This document shows, piece after piece, positions 17,835-26,020 of a stretch of DNA of 64,000 nt. A program made the position numbers and the translations under genes. The notes below the pieces were generated by a model that saw only the letters and a list, made by a program, of their open reading frames with translations, made no database searches and was not told where the DNA came from. Each line of letters begins with the position of its first letter. Within the stretch, counting starts at the first letter, position 1. Location: NCBI RefSeq assembly GCF_000153725.1, contig NZ_DS022276.1:2629893-2693892 (forward strand). The letters are read 5' to 3'. Origin of the DNA: Salipiger bermudensis HTCC2601. GTDB lineage: Bacteria > Pseudomonadota > Alphaproteobacteria > Rhodobacterales > Rhodobacteraceae.

Positions 17835-17922
17835 CATAAGGTCACCACTCGGGGCTGCGCGCAAGTATTATCCTTGTTTACATGGGTGTAATCGAAATTC
17901 ACCCAGGAAATCCAAAAGCCGA

Positions 17923-17964
17923 TTGACAGTGCTCGGAGCTTTATGCTGGTATCTTGTCAAACAA
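17923..17964 (+). promoter_or_regulatory. Promoter and candidate GntR operator for the rightward operon
   Basis: A consensus -35 TTGACA (17923-17928) is followed after 18 bases by TGGTAT (17947-17952) as a -10. Directly after it comes CTTGTCAAACAAG (17953-17965), a perfect inverted repeat with a CAA centre, placed over the expected transcription start. This is the textbook geometry for repression. An extra dyad, GGGTG-N11-CACCC, lies just upstream at 17884-17904. Confidence 0.55.
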
Positions 17965-18016
17965 GTTGAAAGATCTGCCAGCGAAAGAGTGGTGCGATCG
18001 TTCGGAAAGGTCAGGG

Positions 18017-18769
18017 ATGTCGGTGATGGATGCGGAGCAGGACGGGATCAGCTTCCGGAAGGTGAATAAGTGGTTCGGCCGGATGCATGTCCTTCGCGAC
18101 ATCGATCTGGGTGTCGCGAAAGGTGAGAAGGTCGTGGTCTGTGGTCCCTCGGGGTCGGGAAAGTCGACGATGATCCGCTGCATCAACCGCCTCGAAGAGC
18201 ACCAGTCCGGCACCATCCTCGTCGATGGAATCGAGGTCAATGACAACAAGGTCAACATCGGTCAGGTGCGCGAGCGCGTCGGCATGGTGTTCCAGAACTT
18301 CAATCTTTACCCGCACCTGACCATTCTCGACAATTGTACTTTGGCGCAGCGCTGGGTGCGCGGCCGGTCACGGGCCGAAGCCGAGGAGCGCGCGATGCAC
18401 TACCTGGGCCGGGTGCGCATTCCGGACCAGGCCAACAAGTATCCCAGCCAGCTTTCGGGTGGCCAGCAGCAGCGCGTGGCCATCGCGCGTTCGCTGTGCA
18501 TGTCTCCTGACATCATGTTGTTTGACGAGCCCACATCGGCGCTCGACCCGGAGTTGGTGCGCGAGGTGCTCGACACCATGGCAGAACTGGCCTCGGAAGG
18601 CATGACGATGGTCTGCGTGACCCACGAGATGGGCTTCGCCCGGCAGGTCGCCGACCGCGTCATCTTCATGGATCAGGGGGCCGTGGTCGAAAGCGCTCCG
18701 CCGCAGGAGTTCTTCGACGCGCCGAAAGAAGAGCGCACGCGGCGCTTCCTCAGCCAGATCCTGCACTGA
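18017..18769 (+). CDS. Amino-acid-type ABC transporter ATP-binding protein (GlnQ-like)
   Basis: A 250-residue ATPase of the polar amino acid uptake family. Walker A is GPSGSGKST, the signature LSGGQQQR, Walker B IMLFDEP and the H-loop CVTHEMGF. The ATG at 18017 (MSVMDAEQ) with GGTCAGGG upstream is preferred over an in-frame ATG at 17954, which lies on the candidate operator; MDAEQ at 18026 is also possible. First gene of the rightward operon, followed by the receptor and two permeases. It powers import of the presumed fructosyl-amino acid. Confidence 0.9.
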   Translation: MSVMDAEQDGISFRKVNKWFGRMHVLRDIDLGVAKGEKVVVCGPSGSGKSTMIRCINRLEEHQSGTILVDGIEVNDNKVNIGQVRERVGMVFQNFNLYPHLTILDNCTLAQRWVRGRSRAEAEERAMHYLGRVRIPDQANKYPSQLSGGQQQRVAIARSLCMSPDIMLFDEPTSALDPELVREVLDTMAELASEGMTMVCVTHEMGFARQVADRVIFMDQGAVVESAPPQEFFDAPKEERTRRFLSQILH

Positions 18770-18787
18770 TTTCTCACCGGATTGTCA

Positions 18788-18808
18788 CCGGCCCAAAAAG
18801 AAGGCCGG
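18788..18808 (+). other. Intercistronic stem-loop before the receptor gene
   Basis: CCGGCC (18788-18793) and GGCCGG (18803-18808) form a six-pair stem with a nine-base A-rich loop, between the ATPase and the receptor genes. No T-run follows. It may protect or separate the downstream mRNA. Confidence 0.4.
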
Positions 18809-18869
18809 GATCGCGGCGGCGCGTCCGCCCACTTCCACAGATTACGTCCATAACAACAGGGAAATACTC

Positions 18870-19700
18870 ATGAAAACGACCTTTACCTCTGCCCTCGCGC
18901 TGCTGGTCGCGGGGCTCGCCGCGGCCCCGGTTGCCGCCCAGGACTTTCCGCCGCTGCCTGCCTCGATCGAGGAGCAGGGCGTTCTTCGCATCGGCGTGAA
19001 ATGCGACAGCCCGCCCTTCGGCGCCTCGGGTATCGACGGCACCCCGATCGGCATCGAAGTCGAGATGGCCAAGAAGATCGGCGAATACGCCTTCGGCTCG
19101 GAAGAGGGCGCCGAGCTCTCCTGCGTGACCTCGGAATCGCGCATCCCCTCGCTCAATTCGGGCAAGATCGACCTGATCCTTGCCACGCTGGGCCGCTTCC
19201 CGGCGCGCGAGGAAGTCATCGACTTCTCGAACATCTACTTCTGGGGCACCTCGAACGTGCTCGTGCCGGTCGACAGCCCGGTGCAGGAGCTTTCGGATCT
19301 TGCCGGCGAGACCCTGCTGATCGTCAAGGGCGGCTCGCAGATCCGGTGGCTCGAGGAGAATATCCCCGACATCGAGATGATGCAGCTCAACACCACCGCC
19401 GACGGCATCCAAGCGCTGCTGCAGGGCCGCGCCGCGGGCTATGTGGGTGACGGCGGCCTGATCTACACGCTGGCGGGCAACTACGACCAGCTGCGCGTGG
19501 TCGAAGAGGGGCTCGACCTCGGCGTGAACGGCATCGGGCTGCGCAAGGACGAGCCGGAACTCATGGCCTTCGTCAACGCGGCGCTGGACCAGCTTCGTGC
19601 CGAGAACTTCTACGAGACGGTGATCACCGAGTTCGTCGAAGAGCCCGCGGTCGCAGACGTCATGACGCGCGGTTTCACCGAAGAGCCGCCGCAGATGTAA
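18870..19700 (+). CDS. Amino-acid-type ABC transporter solute-binding protein
   Basis: A 276-residue periplasmic receptor of SBP family 3. A Sec signal peptide ends at AAPVAAQ (about residue 24). The mature protein shows VLRIGVKCDSPPFG and later NSGKIDLILATLGR and FSNIYFWGTSNVLV, typical of the polar-amino-acid/opine group. The gene sits between its ATPase and two permeases. A strong hairpin follows it. Substrate is inferred from the downstream and divergent FrlBCD-like enzymes as a glycated or N-substituted amino acid. Confidence 0.9.
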   Translation: MKTTFTSALALLVAGLAAAPVAAQDFPPLPASIEEQGVLRIGVKCDSPPFGASGIDGTPIGIEVEMAKKIGEYAFGSEEGAELSCVTSESRIPSLNSGKIDLILATLGRFPAREEVIDFSNIYFWGTSNVLVPVDSPVQELSDLAGETLLIVKGGSQIRWLEENIPDIEMMQLNTTADGIQALLQGRAAGYVGDGGLIYTLAGNYDQLRVVEEGLDLGVNGIGLRKDEPELMAFVNAALDQLRAENFYETVITEFVEEPAVADVMTRGFTEEPPQM

Positions 19701-19711
19701 GCTGTTGCATC

Positions 19712-19742
19712 GCGCGAGGGAGGCGGACCGCCCCCCTCGCGC
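19712..19742 (+). other. Strong intercistronic hairpin after the amino-acid receptor gene
   Basis: An inverted repeat of 31 bases: GCGCGAGGG (19712-19720) pairs with CCCTCGCGC (19734-19742), with an inner GGCGG/CCGCC pair separated by one A. Only one internal mismatch (A/C) interrupts the arms. It begins 12 bases past the receptor stop and lacks a T-run. Likely a 3' stabiliser or partial terminator that raises receptor mRNA over permease mRNA. Confidence 0.7.
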
Positions 19743-19782
19743 CCCTGATACCTCCAAGACGCAAGAGCGGACCAATTCCACC

Positions 19783-20445
19783 ATGATCGACTGGGCCTAT
19801 ATCTGGGCAGCGGTGCCGGACCTTATGCGGGGTCTGGGCATGACGCTGATCGTCAGTTTCCTCGCCATCCTGTTCTCACTGATCGGCGGGGTGATCGGCT
19901 GCGCGCTGCGTGTCTCTCCGATCAAGCCGCTGAGTTGGCTGGTGGCGGGCTATGTCGAGTTCATTCGCGGCACGCCCTACCTGGTTCAGGTCTTCTTCGT
20001 CTTCTACGGTCTTCCCAGCCTCGGGCTGCGGCTGTCGATCTTCTGGTCGGGCGTGGTGGCACTGTCGCTCTGGGCCAGCGTCTTCCATATCGAGAGCTTC
20101 CGTGCGGGGCTGTCTTCGGTCAGTAAGGACATCCGCAACGCCTCGGCCTCGCTCGGCCTGCGGCGCTGGCATCACGGGCTCTTCGTGGTGCTGCCCATCG
20201 CGGCGCGCTCGGCGTTGCCCTCGACGCTGAACACCATCGTGTCGACGATCAAGAACTCGGCCTACCTGCAGGCGATCGGCCTTGTCGAGCTGACCTTCGT
20301 CGCGGTCGACCGGATCGCCTACGAGTTCCGCTCGATCGAGATGTTCCTGTCGATCTGCGTGATCTACCTCGCCGTCGTCCTCGTGGTCTCGACCCTTGGC
20401 CATCGTCTCGAACGCCGGCTCGACCGGCCCTATGCGGGGCGCTGA
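19783..20445 (+). CDS. Amino-acid-type ABC transporter permease
   Basis: A 220-residue HisM/GlnP-type membrane subunit with about five spans. The family pattern FIRGTPYLVQVFFVFYGLP and the EAA-like loop SVSKDIRNASASLGLRRW are clear. The ATG at 19783 (MIDWAYIW) is chosen; the longer in-frame extension to 19705 would start inside the intercistronic hairpin. It pairs with the next permease, separated by three bases. Confidence 0.9.
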   Translation: MIDWAYIWAAVPDLMRGLGMTLIVSFLAILFSLIGGVIGCALRVSPIKPLSWLVAGYVEFIRGTPYLVQVFFVFYGLPSLGLRLSIFWSGVVALSLWASVFHIESFRAGLSSVSKDIRNASASLGLRRWHHGLFVVLPIAARSALPSTLNTIVSTIKNSAYLQAIGLVELTFVAVDRIAYEFRSIEMFLSICVIYLAVVLVVSTLGHRLERRLDRPYAGR

Positions 20446-20448
20446 ACC

Positions 20449-21180
20449 ATGTCGCTGCTCTACGAATATCGCGTCTTCCTCTTTTCCGGCTTCGTCCAGA
20501 CCCTGCTGATGTCTCTGGTCGTGGCGCTCGGGACCACCGCCGTCGCCATCCTGCTTGTCGCAATGTTGCAGTCGAAGCTTCGTCTCGTCAGTCGGCTCGG
20601 CTATGCGCTGGTCGAGGTGCTGCGGGACATCCCGCTGATGGTCAACGTGCTGATGGTCTACTTCATGCTGCCGCTGATCGGGCTGGGCTTCGGGCCGTTC
20701 TGGTCGGTCTGCGTCGCCATCTCGATCTGGGGCGGGGCGAACGGGGCGCAGATCCTGCGCGCCGGGCTGCACTCGGTTGGCCAGGGCCAGCGCGAGACCG
20801 CCGCGGCCTTCAACTTCGGTCCGGTGAAGACCCTGTTCCTGATCGTCCTGCCGCAGGCCATGCCGGTGATCCTGCCGCCCTATATCAGCCTGATGACCGC
20901 CGTGGTGCAGGCAACGTCCCTCGGTGCCGTGGTCGGCGCGACCGAGCTGCTGCGGGCCGGGCAGATCCTCATCGAGCAGACCACCATCATGCGCGGCGGC
21001 AGCCCTGCCTACCTGGTCTACGGTTCGATCCTCGTCGTCTACTTCGTTCTCTGCAGCCTGATCTCCTTTGTCGGCGCCCGTCTCGAGGCCTATTACCAGC
21101 GCCCGTACCGGACCGACGCCAGCCGCAAGATCGATGCCAGGGCGCACGAGATCGAAGCCACGGTGCAGACCAGCGCATGA
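20449..21180 (+). CDS. Amino-acid-type ABC transporter permease
   Basis: A 243-residue second permease of the same importer, with about five spans. VLRDIPLMVNVLMVYFMLP is the counterpart of the RGTP segment, and SVGQGQRETAAAFNFG is the ATPase-contact loop. Its stop overlaps the start of the MmgE/PrpD gene, linking transport to the catabolic enzymes in one transcript. Confidence 0.9.
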   Translation: MSLLYEYRVFLFSGFVQTLLMSLVVALGTTAVAILLVAMLQSKLRLVSRLGYALVEVLRDIPLMVNVLMVYFMLPLIGLGFGPFWSVCVAISIWGGANGAQILRAGLHSVGQGQRETAAAFNFGPVKTLFLIVLPQAMPVILPPYISLMTAVVQATSLGAVVGATELLRAGQILIEQTTIMRGGSPAYLVYGSILVVYFVLCSLISFVGARLEAYYQRPYRTDASRKIDARAHEIEATVQTSA

Positions 21181-22556
21181 CCTCTGCGGCCCTCATATCG
21201 CCCTCGCTCGACACCGGCCTCGCCCGGCTTGTCGCGGCGCCCGTGACCGAGACCGAGCGGCTCGCTTCGACGGCGACGATCTGCGACACGCTCGCGGTCG
21301 CGCTGGCGGGGGCGGCTGACCCGCGCGCCTCTGCACTGCTGGCGACACTGGCCGGTGGACCGGTGCAGGCGCCGGGCTGCGCGCGCGGCTTGGCGGCGGT
21401 GGATGCGGCGCTCTGGTTCGGGCTCTGCGCCCACCTCTTGGATTACGACGACGACGAGACCGAGCGCGCCATGGCGCATCTTTCGGTGCCCTGCCTCGCA
21501 GCGTCCCTTGCGCTTGCGGGGGATGACGGCGCGCTGCTGGCAGAGGCCTATGTCACTGGTTGCAAGGCCATGCTGATGCTTGGCGCGGCATGGAACCCGG
21601 CGCTGCACGGCGCGGGCTGGCATCCGAGCTCGGTGCTGGGCGTGTTCGGAGCGGCGGCCGCCGCGTCCCGGATGCTGGCGCTGTCCGAGGCGCAAAGCGT
21701 CGAGGCGCTGCGGCTTGCAGCGGCGCTGGCCTCGGGCACGCGCGGTGCCTTCGGGGGCATGGGCAAGCCGCTGCAGGTGGGGCAGGGCGCGGCCTCGGGG
21801 CTGCGCTGTGCCATGCTCGCCGCGCGAGGTTGGCAGGGCAGCACCGAAAGCCTGGACGGTCTCGCCGTGGCGCTCTTCGGTCGGTCAGGGCGGCTGCCGG
21901 AGGAGCAAGCGCCGGAATTCCCGCCGCAGGGCTTCGTCACCAAGCTCTACCCCAGCTGCACCGCGACCCACGCCGCGATCCACGCGGTGCTGACGCTTCG
22001 TGCCGCCCGCCCGGGCGCGATCCCGGCCCGGATCCGCGCCGGCCTCGACCCGCGTGCGCTGGCGATCCTGATCCCGCACAGGGCGCGCACCGGCGACGAG
22101 GGGCGGTTCTCGCTGGGCTATTGCCTCGCCGTCGCCGCTGCCACGGGCGCGGTCACGCTCGAGGCCTTCGAGGCGGCGGCCTTCGACGATGCCTTGCCCG
22201 CCGACCCGCAGGTGCGGGCGCTGCTCGACCGGATCGAGGTCGTAGAGGCTGATGATCTGCCGTTCGGACCCAGCGGCATCGCCACCGGCGCTCATGTGGA
22301 GATTCTGTGGCCGGACGGGGGCACCGACGGCCTGACCGTCGACGCCGCCCCCGGCAGCCGCGCACTGCCCGCGCGATCCGAGGCGCTCGAGGCCAAGTGG
22401 CACGACTGCCTCGCGCGCCATGCAGGGGCGGAGGCCGCAACCGGGCTGTTGCCGCTCCTGCGCTGCGCCACGCAACCCGGAGGGATCGCCGCCTTGCGCG
22501 CCGCCCTCGCTGACCTCCCCCAATTTCAAGGCAAGGAAGAATGCAGAATTCCGTAA
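21177..22556 (+). CDS. MmgE/PrpD family protein (possible iminodisuccinate-epimerase-like enzyme)
   Basis: A 459-residue member of the MmgE/PrpD family, which includes 2-methylcitrate dehydratase, cis-aconitate decarboxylase and iminodisuccinate (IDS) epimerase of Agrobacterium. Motifs seen: HLLDYDD near residue 85, GWHPSSVLGVFGAAAAASRM near residue 145, FGGMGKPLQVGQGAASG and VTKLYPSCTATHAAI. It overlaps the next gene, a C-N lyase, by 16 bases. In Agrobacterium IDS breakdown, an MmgE/PrpD epimerase works with a C-N lyase to give fumarate and aspartate, so the pair here probably handles an N-substituted aspartate. A propionate (methylcitrate) role is unlikely: no prpB or prpC is present. Confidence 0.85.
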   Translation: MTSAALISPSLDTGLARLVAAPVTETERLASTATICDTLAVALAGAADPRASALLATLAGGPVQAPGCARGLAAVDAALWFGLCAHLLDYDDDETERAMAHLSVPCLAASLALAGDDGALLAEAYVTGCKAMLMLGAAWNPALHGAGWHPSSVLGVFGAAAAASRMLALSEAQSVEALRLAAALASGTRGAFGGMGKPLQVGQGAASGLRCAMLAARGWQGSTESLDGLAVALFGRSGRLPEEQAPEFPPQGFVTKLYPSCTATHAAIHAVLTLRAARPGAIPARIRAGLDPRALAILIPHRARTGDEGRFSLGYCLAVAAATGAVTLEAFEAAAFDDALPADPQVRALLDRIEVVEADDLPFGPSGIATGAHVEILWPDGGTDGLTVDAAPGSRALPARSEALEAKWHDCLARHAGAEAATGLLPLLRCATQPGGIAALRAALADLPQFQGKEECRIP

Positions 22557-24040
22557 GTTCCCGTCTGGCCGAGGCGACCGCGCCGGAAGTGGCGCAGACG
22601 ATCTATGCCCCGCCGATGCGCGGCTTCGATGCCGCGGCGCTCGAGCGCATGTGCGCGCTCAACGAGGCGCACGCGCTGATGCTGGCCGAGCGCGGCCTGA
22701 TCGCCCGCGACACTGCCGAGGCGATCCTCAGGGGCATCGCGCAACTCCGTGCCGAGGGTCCGGAGGCCATCGACCTCGATCCGCAGTTCGAGGACAGCTA
22801 TTTTGCCTTCGAAAACCGTCTCGGGCAGGTGATCGGCAGACCCGCCGCGGGCTGGCTGCACATCGGTCGCAGTCGCAACGACATCGGCTCCACCATCGAT
22901 CGCATGACCACCCGCGAGTGGTGCCTGCACCTGCTGGCGCAGCTCAACGTGGCGCGTCAGGCCTGCCTCGAGGCGGCCGGGCGCCACGCGGACACGGTGA
23001 TGCCGGGCTACACCCACCTGCAGCCCGCGCAGCCGATCACCTTCGGCTACTACCTCGCCAACGTGGCGCGCGGGATGGAGCGCGAATACGATCGCGTCGC
23101 GGCGGTCTATCCGCGGGCCGACGATTGCGCGCTGGGCTCCGCCGCCTTCGCAGGCACCTCGTTCCCCATCGACCGCGACATGACGGCCTCGCTTCTGGGC
23201 TTTGGCAATATCGCGACGCCGGGCCTCGACGCCGTGGCATCGCGCGATTTCGTCACCGAGCTTCTCTGGGCGGTGACCAGTTGCCAGGTGCTGCTGTCGC
23301 GGGTCGCGCAGGATCTCTACACCTTCACCACCTGGGAGTTCGGCACCCTGCGCTTTCCCGATGGCGTCGCCGGCACCTCGTCGATCATGCCGCAGAAGAA
23401 GAACATGCTGCCGCTCGAGTTCTTCCGGGCAGAGGCCGGTCGCAGCATCGGCGCGCTTGCCGGAGCGCTCTCGGCGGTGAAAGGCTCGAACTATTCCATC
23501 GGGCTCGACAGTGTCCGCGAGGGCCTGAGCGATGCGTGGCCGGTGTTCCAGCGCTTTGCCGACGCTCTGCCGCTGCTGCGCCTGGTGTTCGAGACCGCCG
23601 AGCCCGACACCGACATGCTGCTGGCCCGCTGCTCGGCCAACTTCTCGACCGCGACCGACGTGGCCGACGGGCTGGTGCGCGAGCACGGCATCTCGTTCCG
23701 CGAGGCGCATCACGTGGTCGGGCGCGCCGTGCAGATGGTAATCGCGCGCGGCGCCGATGCCTCGGGGCTTGACGTGGCGACCCTCAATGCCGCCGCCGAG
23801 GCCGAGATCGGCCGTAGCTTCGAGATCGCCGAAGACACGCTCCGTGGCTGGGCCGATCCGGCCTCGGCGGTGGCAAGCCGCGTGGTCACCGGCGGGCCTG
23901 CGCCCGCTCCGATGCGGGACATGCTCGACGGCATGACCGCGAAACTCGCGGCTGACGCTGCGGCGCTCGATACCCGCCAGACCCACCTGCGCGACAGCGC
24001 GCACCAGCTTTCGGAGCGGATCTCGGCCTTCCTCGGCTGA
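22541..24040 (+). CDS. Argininosuccinate-lyase-like C-N lyase (aspartase/fumarase superfamily)
   Basis: A 499-residue lyase of the fumarase/aspartase superfamily. The three signature regions are HIGRSRND (107-114), GYTHLQPAQP (156-165, general acid/base region) and TSSIMPQKKN with the catalytic serine loop at Ser280-Ser281. True argininosuccinate lyases continue GRSRND with Gln and MPQKKN with Pro-Asp; here Ile and Met-Leu follow, pointing to another substrate. Family precedents include EDDS lyase and the IDS C-N lyase, which release fumarate from N-substituted aspartates. No arginine-biosynthesis genes are nearby. It probably cleaves a C-N bond of an imported aspartate derivative. Confidence 0.85.
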   Translation: MQNSVSSRLAEATAPEVAQTIYAPPMRGFDAAALERMCALNEAHALMLAERGLIARDTAEAILRGIAQLRAEGPEAIDLDPQFEDSYFAFENRLGQVIGRPAAGWLHIGRSRNDIGSTIDRMTTREWCLHLLAQLNVARQACLEAAGRHADTVMPGYTHLQPAQPITFGYYLANVARGMEREYDRVAAVYPRADDCALGSAAFAGTSFPIDRDMTASLLGFGNIATPGLDAVASRDFVTELLWAVTSCQVLLSRVAQDLYTFTTWEFGTLRFPDGVAGTSSIMPQKKNMLPLEFFRAEAGRSIGALAGALSAVKGSNYSIGLDSVREGLSDAWPVFQRFADALPLLRLVFETAEPDTDMLLARCSANFSTATDVADGLVREHGISFREAHHVVGRAVQMVIARGADASGLDVATLNAAAEAEIGRSFEIAEDTLRGWADPASAVASRVVTGGPAPAPMRDMLDGMTAKLAADAAALDTRQTHLRDSAHQLSERISAFLG

Positions 24041-24081
24041 GCCCGCGCCACCCTCACGCCCCGCAGGGCAAACCCCGCCGT

Positions 24082-24127
24082 CCCGATGATCGGGCGGTGA
24101 ACGCTAGAGCTATGCCCGTGGACGGGC
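24082..24127 (+). other. Two small intercistronic hairpins before the deglycase gene
   Basis: CCCGAT-G-ATCGGG (24082-24094) and GCCCGT-GG-ACGGGC (24114-24127) are each perfect dyads in the 106-base gap between the lyase and deglycase genes. Loops are very short and no T-run follows. They may mark an mRNA processing point. Confidence 0.35.
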
Positions 24128-24146
24128 GAACTGCAAAGGACTGATC

Positions 24147-25160
24147 ATGCTCAATTTTGACGAAGCCCGCTTTCTCGAGATCCAGGGCGGCGCCGTGGCG
24201 CTGGCGCCGCGCATCGATGCGGTGATTGCCGAGGCGATCTCGGCCGGGGCGACCAATCTCTACTTCCTCGGCACCGGTGGTGTTGCCTACCTGATGGAGC
24301 CCGCCGTGCAGCTGCTGCACCGCCGCTCGGGGTTTCAGGTGTTCAAGGACTACCCCGCCGAGGTGGTGCTGACCGGCACCGCCAACCTCACCGACAAGTC
24401 CATCGTGGTGATGCCGTCGCTCTCGGGCACGACGAAGGAGAGCGTCGCGATGCTCGAGAAGGTCAAGGAGATCGGCTGCACGCTGATCACGCTGGTGGGG
24501 CACGCCCAGACGCCGCTCGGCCTTGGGGGCAACCCGGCGCTGGTGAACTTTGCCGAGGACGACACGTCGTCGGAGTCCTTCTACATCCAGTCGCTGCTCA
24601 TCGCGCTTTCGGTGATGAAGGCCCGCGGAGAGATCGACAATTACGACGCGCTGGTCGCCGAGATGCAGACCGTGCCGCAGGCGCTGCTCGACGCCAAGCG
24701 CGCCTTCGAGCCGAAGGCCGAGGAGTATGCGAGCATCATCGCGGGTGCCGACTATCACATGTTCACCGGCGCCGGGAACATGTGGCCCGAGGCGCTCTAC
24801 TATGCGACCTGCATCCTCGAGGAAATGCAGTGGATCCGCACCCGCCCGGTGCACGCATCGGACTTCTTCCACGGCCCGCTGGAGCTGATCGAGACGGGCG
24901 TGAGCCTCATTCTCTTCCGCGGCGAGGATGCCTATGATGCTCTGGCAGAGCGCGTGGCGCAGTTCGCGCCGCAATACACCGACCGCTTCACCGTGCTCGA
25001 CGTCGCAGAATTCGCGCCGCGCTCGCTATCGGAGGAGATGCGCGCGCTGCTCTCGCCTGCCATGATGGCAACGCTGCTCGAGCGGCTGAGCGCCCATCTC
25101 GAGGTGATGCGCGACCACCCGCTGGTGACCCGCCGCTATTACAAGCGCGTCGCCTACTGA
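24147..25160 (+). CDS. SIS-domain sugar-amine deglycase (FrlB/FraB-like)
   Basis: A 337-residue protein with two SIS domains, resembling FrlB/FraB deglycases that split 6-phosphofructose-amino acids into glucose 6-phosphate and the amino acid. SLSGTTKES forms the sugar-phosphate loop (residues 91-99). Glu226 and His242 (in FFHGPLE) lie 16 residues apart, as do the catalytic Glu214/His230 recalled for FraB. The C-terminus RRYYKRVAY closely echoes the FrlB end. Separated from the upstream lyase by 106 bases and followed by a strong terminator. This is the key evidence for an Amadori pathway. Confidence 0.87.
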   Translation: MLNFDEARFLEIQGGAVALAPRIDAVIAEAISAGATNLYFLGTGGVAYLMEPAVQLLHRRSGFQVFKDYPAEVVLTGTANLTDKSIVVMPSLSGTTKESVAMLEKVKEIGCTLITLVGHAQTPLGLGGNPALVNFAEDDTSSESFYIQSLLIALSVMKARGEIDNYDALVAEMQTVPQALLDAKRAFEPKAEEYASIIAGADYHMFTGAGNMWPEALYYATCILEEMQWIRTRPVHASDFFHGPLELIETGVSLILFRGEDAYDALAERVAQFAPQYTDRFTVLDVAEFAPRSLSEEMRALLSPAMMATLLERLSAHLEVMRDHPLVTRRYYKRVAY

Positions 25161-25169
25161 TGTTCTGAC

Positions 25170-25198
25170 GGGGCCCGGTGCGATGCCGGGCCCCTTTT
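25170..25198 (+). terminator. Intrinsic terminator between deglycase and kinase genes
   Basis: GGGGCCCGG (25170-25178) pairs perfectly with CCGGGCCCC (25186-25194) around a seven-base loop, followed at once by TTTT. This is the cleanest rho-independent terminator in the window, yet the kinase gene of the same pathway starts only 17 bases later. It should reduce kinase transcription relative to the deglycase unless read through. Confidence 0.85.
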
Positions 25199-25214
25199 CC
25201 TGCCGGAGACCTTC

Positions 25215-26009
25215 GTGACCAGACTTCGACTTGCTGCCGCCGGTGACAATTGCATCGATCGCTTCCTGACCCGCAAGATCGCCCGTGTCGGGGGCAACGG
25301 GCTGAACGTCGCCGTGAACTTCGCGCTCGCAGGGCATGGCTCGGCCTATTTCGGCGCGGTTGGAGACGACGCGGACGGGCGCTGGACCCGCGCCGAGCTG
25401 AAGGCGAGGGGGGTGGACGTCGACCATCTCGAGATCCGGCCCGAGCCGACCGCCTACACCGACATCGCGCACACGCCGGAAGGCGACCGCCGGTTCCTGT
25501 TCGAGGAGTTCGGCGCGAGCGGTGCCTATTTCCCCTCCGACGAGGCCGTGGAGACGCTCGGGACGATACAGCATCTGCATCTGGGGCTGCTGCATGGCAG
25601 CGAAACGCTGGTGGCCTCTCTCGCGGGAGGCGGGGCGACGATCTCGGTCGATTGTGCCGTGAACCCGTTGCCATTGCCGGTCGATGTGGCCTTCGGCTCT
25701 GTCGGTGAGGATCTGGCGGCGGCGCTCAGCGAGCGCGATCGCCTGCTGGCAATCGGCCACCGGCTGGTGATCGTGACCCGGGGCGCCGACGGCGCCATCG
25801 CCTCGGACGGCCAGAGCAGCTGGTCCGTGGCCGGCAAGCCGATCCGCCCGGTCGATACCACGGGCGCGGGAGACAGCTTCATCGCTGGCTTCATCGCGTG
25901 CTGGAAGGAAACGGGAGACGTGGCGGCCGCGCTCGACGCCGGGACCGAGCGCGCCGCGGTAACCTGCATGACGCTCGGGGGCTTTCCGCAGGACGGGCGC
26001 GCGTTCTAG
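25215..26009 (+). CDS. PfkB-family kinase, FrlD-like (fructoselysine 6-kinase family)
   Basis: A 264-residue ribokinase-fold sugar kinase. It shares the FrlD-type N-terminus GDNCID and GGNGLNVAVN, and the PfkB C-terminal signature DTTGAGDSFIAGF with the catalytic aspartate. Length matches E. coli FrlD (about 261). It uses a GTG start at 25215 with CCGGAGA upstream. Expected role: ATP-dependent phosphorylation of the imported fructosyl-amino acid at C6, before the deglycase step. Located after the terminator and convergent with the next operon. Confidence 0.87.
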   Translation: MTRLRLAAAGDNCIDRFLTRKIARVGGNGLNVAVNFALAGHGSAYFGAVGDDADGRWTRAELKARGVDVDHLEIRPEPTAYTDIAHTPEGDRRFLFEEFGASGAYFPSDEAVETLGTIQHLHLGLLHGSETLVASLAGGGATISVDCAVNPLPLPVDVAFGSVGEDLAAALSERDRLLAIGHRLVIVTRGADGAIASDGQSSWSVAGKPIRPVDTTGAGDSFIAGFIACWKETGDVAAALDAGTERAAVTCMTLGGFPQDGRAF

Positions 26010-26020
26010 CGGGGCGGCCC

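Noticed and set aside
22541-24040. Calling the lyase argH for arginine biosynthesis.
   Set aside because: It lacks the Gln after GRSRND and the Pro-Asp after MPQKKN typical of ArgH, and sits in a transport/catabolic operon with no argG nearby.
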